Under the pieces are notes generated by a model that had not been told where the DNA came from, did not search any database, and worked only from the letters and a program-made list of their open reading frames with translations. Shown piece by piece: positions 1 to 6,501 of a DNA stretch of 6,806 bases (position 1 is its first letter; every line of letters begins with the position of its first letter). This DNA comes from an uncultured Bacilli bacterium (GTDB lineage Bacteria > Bacillota_I > Bacilli_A > RF39 > UBA660): NCBI GenBank assembly GCA_947629075.1, contig CANRCI010000072.1:1-6806 (forward strand), written 5' to 3'. The translations under genes were made by a program, and so were the position numbers.

Positions 1-361
1 CATAACTAGAGAAAAGGTTGATAAATTTCGTGAGATTACGGGTGATTTCAATCCCCTTCATAATGATTTAGAATACGCTAAAGAAAAAGGCTATAATGAA
101 ACGGTAGTCTATGGTGGACTTACTGCTTCTTTTCTTTCTACTCTAGCGGGGATGTATCTTCCTGGAAAATACAGTATCATTCACAGTGAAGAAATACTTT
201 TTAAAAAACCAGTATTTGTCTCTGATAGTCCACTTTTGATAAGAGGTGAAGTCGTCGATAAAAACGATGTCTTTAAACAGTTTACTATCTCTTTTCAAAT
301 ATTTAATAAAAACCATGAAAAAGTATGTCGTGGCAAGATGAAAGTTGGTGTTTTAGAATAA
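1..361 (+). CDS. MaoC-like (R)-specific enoyl-CoA/ACP hydratase, 5'-truncated by the window
   Basis: This is the C-terminal 119 residues of a hot-dog-fold hydratase; the reading frame is open from base 2, so the start lies upstream of the window. The hydratase-2 motif is visible near the new N-terminus (ITGDFNPLH, visible residues 12-20), with the catalytic Asp15 and His20, followed by a glycine pair in the VYGGLTAS segment. Stand-alone MaoC/PhaJ proteins are about 130-150 residues, so probably only 10-30 residues are missing. The family interconverts (R)-3-hydroxyacyl and trans-2-enoyl thioesters in the cytoplasm. The stop codon overlaps the start of the SDR gene (TAATG), so the two are probably translationally coupled and may act in sequence on one acyl thioester. 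An ATG at 152 is internal and is not a likely start, because the catalytic motif lies before it. The family call is firm; the substrate is unknown. Confidence 0.88.
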   Translation, partial: ITREKVDKFREITGDFNPLHNDLEYAKEKGYNETVVYGGLTASFLSTLAGMYLPGKYSIIHSEEILFKKPVFVSDSPLLIRGEVVDKNDVFKQFTISFQIFNKNHEKVCRGKMKVGVLE

Positions 362-1092
362 TGGATAAAGTATTATTGGTAACAGGTGGTTCATCTGATA
401 TCGGAATAAATCTAATAAATCGTGTTAAAGATAATTATTCCTATATCATTGCTCATCACATCGGTGACGATGAAAAATTAAAGGAGTTAAAAGAAGAATT
501 AAAAGAGAAGTTGATTTTGATCGAAGGAAATTTCTTGGATTACGAAAAAACACAAGAATTTGTCGAAGCAGTAAAACAGTGTGGTCACATTCCAACTGAT
601 ATAGTTCATCTTCCAGCTGGCAGTTTTGAAAATATTAAATTTAAGAAATTAACCTGGGATAAATTTAGGGATGATATCGATATTTCTCTTCGTTCCCTAG
701 TTTTGGTCTTAAAAGAATTTTTACCAGTTATGGCTAAAAATAAATATGGAAGAGTAGTAGTTATGTTGACCTCATGTACTGTTAACGTCCCACCTAAATA
801 TTTAGCTAGTTATACGACTTCTAAATATGCTCTTTTAGGTTTAGTTAAATCACTAGCGGTTGAGTATGCTGGAAACAATGTAACTATTAACGGAATATCA
901 CCAACGATGATTGAAACTAAGTTCTTAAGTAAGGTACCTAGTTTATTAGTTGAACAAAATGCCTTAAAGAGTCCTAATGGAAAAAATTTAACTGTTGACG
1001 AAGTAACACCGATGATTGAATTCTTATTATCTGATAAAGCTTGTGCAATTACTGGTGAAAACATCGCAATTACTAATGGCAATATTATGTAG
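361..1092 (+). CDS. Short-chain dehydrogenase/reductase, FabG-like
   Basis: This is a 243-residue Rossmann-fold oxidoreductase, the usual length for FabG-type SDRs. The N-terminal nucleotide-binding motif is TGGSSDIG (residues 8-15), the classical TGxxxGxG pattern with Asp in place of the middle Gly. The catalytic set is Ser138, Tyr151 and Lys155 (YTTSK), with the standard 13-residue Ser-Tyr spacing. The usual NNAG motif reads LPAG (84-87). The C-terminus (TGENIAITNG) is typical of classical SDRs. The start at 361 is chosen because it overlaps the preceding stop (TAATG) and begins directly before the Rossmann strand. There is no good Shine-Dalgarno of its own, which fits translational coupling; the longer frame from 325 would add 12 residues inside the upstream gene. 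With the MaoC neighbour it forms a ketoreductase plus dehydratase pair, as in fatty acid or polyketide chain processing. The exact substrate (ACP- or CoA-linked ketoacyl, or a sugar) is inference. Confidence 0.87.
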   Translation: MDKVLLVTGGSSDIGINLINRVKDNYSYIIAHHIGDDEKLKELKEELKEKLILIEGNFLDYEKTQEFVEAVKQCGHIPTDIVHLPAGSFENIKFKKLTWDKFRDDIDISLRSLVLVLKEFLPVMAKNKYGRVVVMLTSCTVNVPPKYLASYTTSKYALLGLVKSLAVEYAGNNVTINGISPTMIETKFLSKVPSLLVEQNALKSPNGKNLTVDEVTPMIEFLLSDKACAITGENIAITNGNIM

Positions 1093-1108
1093 AGAAAGAG
1101 AGTTTTAT

Positions 1109-2887
1109 ATGAAAGAATTAGAATATCCATTTGATGTCGATTATTTGATTAAGAATAAACGTAAAATAAAGAAGAAGTTACTGTTGAATGACAACTTTAT
1201 CGAAAAAAGAATTGCTATATTGGGTGGATCAACTACTAGTGAAATTAAAAATATGTTAGAGCTATTCTTACTCAATTATGGAATAAAACCGACATTTTAC
1301 GAATCAGAATACAACAAATTTTTTGAAGATGCCATGTTTGGTAACGAAGAGTTAGATAATTTTAATCCTGATATCATCTATATACACACTACTAATCGCA
1401 ACATAATTAACTATCCAACGATGTATGATGATATAAAGACTATTGACGAAATGTTGGAAAACGAATATAAAAAGTACGAAAGCATTTGGACTAAGTTATT
1501 TGAAAAGTTTAATGCCACTATTATTCAGAACAATTTTGAATATCCGTATTACCGCCTTCTAGGTAATAAAGATGCATCTGATGTCCATGGCAGAATCAAT
1601 TTTGTAACGAGACTTAATCAGAAATTTTACGATTATGCGAGTGAGCACAACAATTTCTTTATCAATGATATCAATTATGTCTCATCTTGTTATGGACTTG
1701 ATAAATGGGCTAATCAATTTTATTGGCATATGTACAAGTATGCTATGGAAGTACCAGCAATTCCGTATCTTTCCTTTAACTTAGCTAATATCATTAAATC
1801 TATTTATGGTAAAAATAAAAAAGCTTTTGTTCTCGATTTGGATAACACTCTATGGGGTGGTATCATCGGTGATGATGGAGTAGAGAATATCAGAATTGGT
1901 AAAGAAGTACCTAGTGGTCAGGTGTATGCCGAATTCCAAGAATATCTAAAAGATCACAAAGCACTTGGTATCATTTTGAATATCAATTCTAAAAATGAGT
2001 ATGAAAATGCGATTGCTGGTTTGAAACATCCGGCTTCGATTCTATTGCCAGACGATTTTATCATCATTAAAGCTAATTGGAATCCTAAAAATTTGAATAC
2101 TAAAGATATCGCTGAAGAGTTAAATCTCGGAGCTGATAGTTTTGTCTTTGTCGATGATAATCCAGCTGAAAGAAAAGTTGTCGCTGATTACGTCGAAGGC
2201 ATTGCTACACCAGAAATCGATCAACCGGAAAATTACATCAGAATAATTGACCGTAATGCCTATTTTGAGGTAACTAATTTTTCAGAAGAAGATTTAAAGA
2301 AGAGTGAACTTTACAGAGATAATTCCAAACGTAGTCAGATGATGTCTACTTTCGACAATTACGAAGATTATCTAAAATCATTGGAGATGAAAGCGGAAAT
2401 AGCTAGTTTTAAACCTATCTATTTAGAACGAATTTCGCAACTTACTAATAAGAGTAATCAGTTTAATTTGACTACTAAACGCTATTCGCTATCCGACATC
2501 GAAGAAGTCAAAAACGATGACAATTACATCAAGTTGTATGGAAAGTTGGAAGATATATTCGGCGATAATGGTGTCATCAGTGTCGTAATCGGTAACATTA
2601 AAAATAAAGATGAGTTACATATCGATTTATGGATTATGAGTTGTCGCGTTTTGAAACGTAATATGGAATTTGCGATGATGGATAAATTGGTTGAAAAAGC
2701 TAAAGAGAAAAATATTAAGACAATCTATGGATATTATTATCCGACTAAAAAGAATAAAATGGTTAATGACTTTTATGACCTTCAAGGATTTACTTTAAAA
2801 AAGAGTGATGAAGAAGGTAATAAAGTATACAAATTAGATGTTGATAAATATGTTAATCAAAATAATGTAATAGAGGTGAATGAATAA
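1109..2887 (+). CDS. FkbH-family HAD-IIIC protein (predicted glyceryl/acyl-ACP loading enzyme)
   Basis: This 592-residue protein has the full FkbH architecture. Residues about 34-215 form an SGNH-like N-terminal domain (ILGGSTTSEIK at 37-47). The HAD domain carries motif I D243-L-D245-N-T247 in the signature LDLDNTLWGG, an SKN motif at 294-296, Lys321, and motif IV VDDNPAERK with Asp349/Asp350. The C-terminus has the family block NQFNLTTKRYS (450-460) and a GNAT-like domain from about 470 (MSCRVLKR, 510-517). Characterised FkbH proteins take D-1,3-bisphosphoglycerate, remove phosphate and place a glyceryl unit on an ACP; here the next gene is an ACP whose start overlaps this stop by one base. 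The residue just before SKN is Asn293, where polyketide-type FkbH proteins often have Cys. The start at 1109 has a purine-rich site (AAAGAGAG, 1095-1102) at proper distance; the longer frame from 1016 overlaps the SDR gene and lacks family sequence. The glyceryl substrate is inferred from the family. Confidence 0.9.
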   Translation: MKELEYPFDVDYLIKNKRKIKKKLLLNDNFIEKRIAILGGSTTSEIKNMLELFLLNYGIKPTFYESEYNKFFEDAMFGNEELDNFNPDIIYIHTTNRNIINYPTMYDDIKTIDEMLENEYKKYESIWTKLFEKFNATIIQNNFEYPYYRLLGNKDASDVHGRINFVTRLNQKFYDYASEHNNFFINDINYVSSCYGLDKWANQFYWHMYKYAMEVPAIPYLSFNLANIIKSIYGKNKKAFVLDLDNTLWGGIIGDDGVENIRIGKEVPSGQVYAEFQEYLKDHKALGIILNINSKNEYENAIAGLKHPASILLPDDFIIIKANWNPKNLNTKDIAEELNLGADSFVFVDDNPAERKVVADYVEGIATPEIDQPENYIRIIDRNAYFEVTNFSEEDLKKSELYRDNSKRSQMMSTFDNYEDYLKSLEMKAEIASFKPIYLERISQLTNKSNQFNLTTKRYSLSDIEEVKNDDNYIKLYGKLEDIFGDNGVISVVIGNIKNKDELHIDLWIMSCRVLKRNMEFAMMDKLVEKAKEKNIKTIYGYYYPTKKNKMVNDFYDLQGFTLKKSDEEGNKVYKLDVDKYVNQNNVIEVNE

Positions 2888-3132
2888 TGAAAGATGAACA
2901 AATTTATGAAAGAATTAATGGAGTGTTTAGGGATATTTTTGATGATGATTCTATAACAGTAAATGCCAATACTACTGCTGATGACATCGAAGATTGGGAT
3001 AGTTTGGAACACATCAACTTAATAGTAGCGATTGAAGAAGAATTTGGGATGAAGTTTAACATGAATGAAGTAACGACAATGAAAAACGTTGGTGAAATGG
3101 TTGAAATAATCAAAGTAAGAGCAACTAAATAG
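2887..3132 (+). CDS. Acyl carrier protein (phosphopantetheine-binding)
   Basis: This 81-residue acidic protein has the carrier-protein fold pattern and the attachment motif DWDSLEHI at residues 36-43, with Ser39 as the predicted phosphopantetheine site. The length is normal for a discrete ACP or DltC-type carrier. The start overlaps the FkbH stop (TAATG). A good Shine-Dalgarno (AGAGGTG, 2872-2878) sits eight bases upstream inside the FkbH gene, so it can be initiated directly as well as by coupling. Lying directly between an FkbH loader and an MBOAT acyltransferase, it is most simply the shuttle that carries the activated acyl unit from cytosolic loading to the membrane, the place DltC has in the dlt system. 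It is unlikely to be the housekeeping fatty-acid AcpP, because the usual fab genes are not next to it and the motif is DWDSLEH, not the DSLD form typical of AcpP. Confidence 0.93.
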   Translation: MKDEQIYERINGVFRDIFDDDSITVNANTTADDIEDWDSLEHINLIVAIEEEFGMKFNMNEVTTMKNVGEMVEIIKVRATK

Positions 3133-3205
3133 TTTTAAAGGGGTTTGGTTAATTGATATTTAAAATAGCTAGTGAGTTAATTTTTTAGTAAGGAAGTGCT
3201 TTTCT

Positions 3206-4732
3206 ATGAATTTAACATCATTAACTTTTTTATTGTTTTGCATAATTACTTTATTTTTCTACTTTATTGTTCCTAAAAAGATACAGTGGTATGTTTTATT
3301 AATCGCCAGTACTATCTTTATATTTTATGGCAATTTAACTAAATTTACTTTTCTAGAAGTACTTTTAGTTCTTTTGGCATCTTATTTTGGTGCTCGTAAA
3401 ATAGATAGTGAGAAGGGTAAGAAAAGAACTTACTATTTATTGGGCAGTATTGGTGTCATTTTAGGCATTCTATTTCTTTTAAAATATACTAATCTCTTAT
3501 TAGTTACCTTTAATCATTTATTTAATTTGTTTAAGGTAAAATACAAATTTAAACTGATTACGAGAAATTCTCCGATTGGGATAAGTTATTATTCACTAAT
3601 CATGATCGGTTATCTGATCGATGTTTATCGTGGCGGTTGTAAAGCTGAAAAGAATATTTTTAAAGTAGCATTATTTATGTATTACTTTCCAATTATTCCA
3701 TCAGGACCATTTACTAGATATAACGATATGAAAAAAGAGTTGTATGAACCTCATAAATTCAATTACGATGCGTTGTGCAGTGGTTTAGTTCGCTGTCTAT
3801 GGGGATTGTTCAAGATTTTTGTCATCTCCCAAAGAATTAGTATTTTTGTCAATACTGTCTATGGAGATTTAGTTACTTATAATGGTTTCTTTACTGTTAT
3901 CGCAGCTTTGTTGTTTACTCTTCAGTTATATACTAATTTTTCAGGATCGATCGATATTATTATGGGTGTATCAGAGATAATGGGAATTAATCTTCCTGAA
4001 AACTTCAATGCCCCATTTTTGTCACGTACGATTACTGAACTTTGGCGTAACTGGCATATAACTTTAGGAGCTTGGCTTAAAGATTACATCTTTTATCCAC
4101 TACTAAAATCTAATTTTATGCAAAGTCTAAATAAGAAGTATCGCAAAAAAATCGGTCGTAAAAAAGCTAAAAAGATACCGTTATATCTATCGATGTTAAT
4201 TATGTGGATTTTAATTGGTGTTTGGCATGGTGGAACCTATAACTTTATCATTGCCACTGGTTTATTACAATTTATCTATATCTTTTTAGAAGATGTTTTA
4301 GCCCCAGTAATGGATAAAATAAATAGGAAATTGAAGATCAATCCGTATCGTAAGACTTACCGATTATTCCAGATGATTAGGACTTATGTGTTATTCTCAT
4401 TTTCCTTAATTTTCTTTAGAGCACCTAGTATAAAAAAAGCTATCGATATCATTAAAAGTATTTTTGTATGGAATCCATGGGTTTTAACAGATAACAGTAC
4501 TTTGTTTAAGGCAGGTCTTAATATCCACAACTTTAGAGTTTTAATCATTGCAATTATCGTTCTATTCATAATTGAAAAAAGAATTAAAAAGGGTAACGTC
4601 CGTAAACAACTATTCAGACAAAACATCGTTGTTCGTTGGGCTCTTATCTATATGTTGATATTGTCGATTATCGTCTTCGGATGTTATGGTGTAGGTTTTG
4701 ATCCAGCATCGTTCATATATCGTCAATTCTAA
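3206..4732 (+). CDS. MBOAT family membrane-bound O-acyltransferase (DltB/AlgI-like)
   Basis: This 508-residue polytopic membrane protein has many hydrophobic segments from the N-terminus on. Family landmarks are PIGISYYSL (123-131) followed by IDVYRGG, PIIPSGPFTRY (162-172), ELWRNWHITLGAWLKDYIFYP (278-298) with His284, and the GVWHGG motif (338-343) with the predicted catalytic His341. It ends in FIYRQF, like the FIYFxF end of many relatives. A strongly basic cytosolic-type loop lies around 308-323. MBOAT proteins of this type move acyl groups from an intracellular thioester donor to an extracytoplasmic hydroxyl acceptor, as in D-alanylation of teichoic acid or acetylation of alginate and other polysaccharides. 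The ACP gene just before it supplies an obvious donor. The start at 3206 follows AAGGAAGTG (3190-3198) with seven bases between. The 73-nt gap before it is the largest within the operon, but no convincing promoter or terminator was seen there. The acceptor polymer is unknown. Confidence 0.93.
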   Translation: MNLTSLTFLLFCIITLFFYFIVPKKIQWYVLLIASTIFIFYGNLTKFTFLEVLLVLLASYFGARKIDSEKGKKRTYYLLGSIGVILGILFLLKYTNLLLVTFNHLFNLFKVKYKFKLITRNSPIGISYYSLIMIGYLIDVYRGGCKAEKNIFKVALFMYYFPIIPSGPFTRYNDMKKELYEPHKFNYDALCSGLVRCLWGLFKIFVISQRISIFVNTVYGDLVTYNGFFTVIAALLFTLQLYTNFSGSIDIIMGVSEIMGINLPENFNAPFLSRTITELWRNWHITLGAWLKDYIFYPLLKSNFMQSLNKKYRKKIGRKKAKKIPLYLSMLIMWILIGVWHGGTYNFIIATGLLQFIYIFLEDVLAPVMDKINRKLKINPYRKTYRLFQMIRTYVLFSFSLIFFRAPSIKKAIDIIKSIFVWNPWVLTDNSTLFKAGLNIHNFRVLIIAIIVLFIIEKRIKKGNVRKQLFRQNIVVRWALIYMLILSIIVFGCYGVGFDPASFIYRQF

Positions 4733-4750
4733 TTGTTAAAGAGGTGTAAT

Positions 4751-5803
4751 ATGAAAAAGTTATTGAAATCAATATTATTTTTAACAATTTTATTCTTTTT
4801 ACTAGCGTATGTTACTAGTATTTTGTGGTTACCTAAAAATTCTATTTCATACTTTTATGAAGAACCTAAAAACACAGAAGACGTCATATATATTGGAAGT
4901 AGTAATGTCTATACTGGTTATAATGCTCCATTGATCTTTGAAAAATATGGTTTTGCAACGGGCATGTTGACAACGCCTTCGCAACCATTTTCTGCAGTCA
5001 AATACATGATTAAAGAGTCCTTATCTTACCAAAAGCCTAAGTTGTATGTTATCGATTTAACTCAAGCGGTTAGAACTTACGATAAATTTGATGAAAATGG
5101 TGTAAGGCAATCCGTTGATACGATGAAGTTTGGTAAGAATCGTAAGGATGCCATCGACACTCTTTTGAAATATCGTAAAACGCCTAAAGAAGAATACATA
5201 AATTATTATTACAGTTTTTTGATGTATCACAACAGTTGGAGTAGTCTAAGTGAATATCATTATACTGGAGATACCACTTATTACAAAGGTTATGTCTTTG
5301 ATAAATTGCGTACTGATGTAGTACCATGTGTCAAATATGAGTGGGAAGATGACAAGATGGATTTAGTCGAAGAAAACCGCGAAGTCTTTTTCGATTTAAT
5401 TGACTACATTAAAGAAAATAAATTGAACGTATTATTCGTAATTCAACCTAAAGTGTATAATACATCAGCAGATGAAAACAGTAACCAGATGTTAAATACC
5501 ATTGTCGATGTCTTGAACAAAGAAGATATCGATGTCATCAACTTCAATAAACTAGATGATTTTTCACTAGATTTCTCAAAAGACTTTTATAACATTCACC
5601 ATTTCAATGTTTATGGTGCCACTAAGTTCAGTCTTTATTTTGGAAAATATCTAAAAGAAAATTATGATCTAGATGACCATCGGGCTGATCCTAAATATGC
5701 TTCTTGGCATAAGGAATACAAGAGATTGGAGGCCGATTATCAAGAATTGACCGGTAAAGAATTTAAAGATTTAGTAAAAGAATACGAAAAAGATTATAAT
5801 TAG
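4751..5803 (+). CDS. Membrane-anchored SGNH/DltD-like protein, probable partner of the MBOAT acyltransferase
   Basis: This is a 350-residue protein with one N-terminal hydrophobic segment (about residues 4-26) after a MKK start, suggesting an anchor with the bulk of the protein outside the membrane. An SGNH-like block I is seen as IGSSNVYTGYNAP (48-60), with Ser51 in the place of the GDS serine, and a block V-like segment FYNIHHFNVYGATKF (279-293) contains the likely catalytic His284. The expected Asp of the DxxH motif appears as Asn281. The C-terminal about 45 residues are highly charged and probably helical. Proteins of this kind commonly follow MBOAT genes, with DltD as the best-known analogue, and are thought to help transfer the acyl group to its final acceptor. 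The start at 4751 is preceded by AGAGGTG (4740-4746) with four bases between; the frame from 4733 would add six residues and place the Shine-Dalgarno inside the gene. The family call is by motif and context and is less sure than for the neighbours. Confidence 0.72.
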   Translation: MKKLLKSILFLTILFFLLAYVTSILWLPKNSISYFYEEPKNTEDVIYIGSSNVYTGYNAPLIFEKYGFATGMLTTPSQPFSAVKYMIKESLSYQKPKLYVIDLTQAVRTYDKFDENGVRQSVDTMKFGKNRKDAIDTLLKYRKTPKEEYINYYYSFLMYHNSWSSLSEYHYTGDTTYYKGYVFDKLRTDVVPCVKYEWEDDKMDLVEENREVFFDLIDYIKENKLNVLFVIQPKVYNTSADENSNQMLNTIVDVLNKEDIDVINFNKLDDFSLDFSKDFYNIHHFNVYGATKFSLYFGKYLKENYDLDDHRADPKYASWHKEYKRLEADYQELTGKEFKDLVKEYEKDYN

Positions 5804-5832
5804 CACTAAAATTGTTCCTTCTGCATAGATTA
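5804..5832 (+). promoter_or_regulatory. Possible sigma-K-type sporulation promoter for cotE
   Basis: CATAGATTA at 5824-5832 matches the sigma-K -10 pattern CATAnnnTA exactly, and an AC pair at 5805-5806 lies 17 bases upstream, the accepted spacing for the minimal sigma-K -35 element. In Bacillus subtilis cotE is known to be transcribed by sigma-E and then sigma-K. Against it, the predicted transcript would start near 5838, right at the Shine-Dalgarno (5838-5843), giving a very short leader, and the -35 match is only two bases. The site is visible; its use is inference. Confidence 0.35.
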
Positions 5833-5837
5833 GAATG

Positions 5838-5843
5838 AGGAGG
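5838..5843 (+). promoter_or_regulatory. Strong ribosome binding site that fixes the cotE start
   Basis: A perfect AGGAGG lies six bases before the ATG at 5850. An in-frame ATG at 5835 would put this site inside the coding region and add MRRNI, so the downstream ATG, giving MANYREI as in CotE relatives, is the better start. Confidence 0.9.
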
Positions 5844-5849
5844 AATATT

Positions 5850-6377
5850 ATGGCTAATTATCGTGAGATCGTTACAAAAGCAGTAATCGGTAAAGGCAAG
5901 AAAACATTTACTAGTACCCATTCTATAGTACCTGATCAATTACCTAATACAATTTTAGGATGTTGGGTAATCAATCATAATTTCCAGGGACGAAAAGAAA
6001 ATGATACCATTGTAATAAATGGCAGTTATGACGTAAATATATGGTATTCATGTGATGGTAATTCCAAGACTGAGGTTGTAAGACAGACTAATCAGTACGA
6101 AGAGACTGTAAACTTTAAAACGAGTAGTGAAACCGAAAACGAAGAAGTTATCATTCGCAGTTTGAAACAACCAACTTGTAGTAAAGCCGAGGTAAGTGGT
6201 AACGCCATCAATTATACTGTCGATATGGAACTTGGTATCGAACTAGTTGGAGATACCAAAGTAAGAATTGCCGCCGATGATGAAGAAGATAGTTGGGATG
6301 AGATTCTCGATGAAGAAGATACCAATATCGAGCAAGAAATAGATGAAAGTGTAAATGAAGATTTTATTGAAGAATAA
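5850..6377 (+). CDS. cotE: Outer spore coat morphogenetic protein CotE
   Basis: This 175-residue protein is close in length to Bacillus subtilis CotE (about 181 residues) and similar along its length as I recall it. Shared features include the N-terminal YREIVTKAVIGKGKK (residues 4-18), the ILGCWVINH segment (35-43), YDVNIWYS (60-67) followed by KTEVV, the LKQPTC block, and LVGDTKVRI near the end of the folded part. The last about 35 residues are very acidic (Asp/Glu-rich), as in known CotE. CotE assembles on the forespore surface and organises outer-coat proteins, so the organism very likely makes endospores. The gene follows the SGNH gene by 46 bases without a visible terminator between, and ends in its own hairpin terminator before rpsP. 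Expression is probably in the mother cell, possibly from the sigma-K-like site just upstream, possibly also by read-through from the acylation operon. The cotE-rpsP order differs from B. subtilis, where cotE lies elsewhere. Confidence 0.93.
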   Translation: MANYREIVTKAVIGKGKKTFTSTHSIVPDQLPNTILGCWVINHNFQGRKENDTIVINGSYDVNIWYSCDGNSKTEVVRQTNQYEETVNFKTSSETENEEVIIRSLKQPTCSKAEVSGNAINYTVDMELGIELVGDTKVRIAADDEEDSWDEILDEEDTNIEQEIDESVNEDFIEE

Positions 6378-6389
6378 ATCTTCTTTTTT
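6357..6389 (+). terminator. Intrinsic terminator overlapping the 3' end of cotE
   Basis: GAAGATTT (6357-6364) and AAATCTTC (6376-6383) are perfect 8-base complements around an 11-base loop, followed at once by six T residues (6384-6389). The left arm and loop lie inside the last codons of cotE and the stop codon straddles the loop and right arm. A shorter alternative stem, GAAGA (6369-6373) with TCTTC (6379-6383), shares the right arm. The stem is A/T-rich, so it may be only moderately strong. It separates cotE from the rpsP transcription unit. Confidence 0.72.
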
Positions 6390-6415
6390 ATTAGAGGGAT
6401 CTTTAAAATTACCAA

Positions 6416-6453
6416 GTTAATGGTGTTAACAAAAAAGTGTTGACAGGTGTTAC
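6416..6453 (+). repeat. Short dyad and three GTGTTrAC-like repeats upstream of and over the rpsP -35
   Basis: GTTAA (6416-6420) and TTAAC (6426-6430) form a 5-base inverted repeat around a 5-base centre. The related octamers GTGTTAAC (6423-6430) and GTGTTGAC (6437-6444), then GTGTTAC (6447-6453), follow in direct order, and the second contains the first five bases of the -35 box. They could be an operator or simply AT-rich sequence; no known regulator site is recognised. Confidence 0.35.
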
Positions 6454-6468
6454 TTGTTTTAGTATAAT
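6440..6468 (+). promoter_or_regulatory. Consensus sigma-A promoter for rpsP
   Basis: TTGACA (6440-6445) and TATAAT (6463-6468) are both perfect consensus hexamers separated by exactly 17 bases. Transcription would start near 6475, giving a leader of about 27 bases that contains the rpsP Shine-Dalgarno. Such a strong constitutive promoter fits a ribosomal protein gene and shows that rpsP is transcribed independently of cotE. Confidence 0.93.
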
Positions 6469-6487
6469 CTAGAGGTAATGAATTTTG

Positions 6488-6498
6488 AAAGGAGAGGT
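6488..6498 (+). promoter_or_regulatory. Ribosome binding site that fixes the rpsP start
   Basis: AAAGGAGAGGT is an extended Shine-Dalgarno a few bases before the ATG at 6502. An in-frame ATG at 6478 would swallow this site and lies almost at the predicted transcription start, so it is not used as the start here. Confidence 0.88.
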
Positions 6499-6501
6499 AT
6501 T

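Noticed and set aside
810..1130. Open frames on the - strand opposite the SDR, ACP, MBOAT and cotE genes.
   Set aside because: They lie wholly or almost wholly opposite strong, motif-bearing + strand genes, and their translations are low-complexity or hydrophobic with no family features.
3153..3182. Possible internal promoter before the MBOAT gene: TTGATA (3153-3158) and TTAATT (3177-3182).
   Set aside because: The -10 matches only three of six consensus bases and the spacing is 18; too weak to list.
3137..3188. A tiny reading frame in the ACP-MBOAT gap: TTG at 3153 to TAG at 3188, eleven codons, with AAAGGGG upstream.
   Set aside because: Non-ATG start, very short, no recognisable peptide; such frames arise easily in AT-rich spacers.
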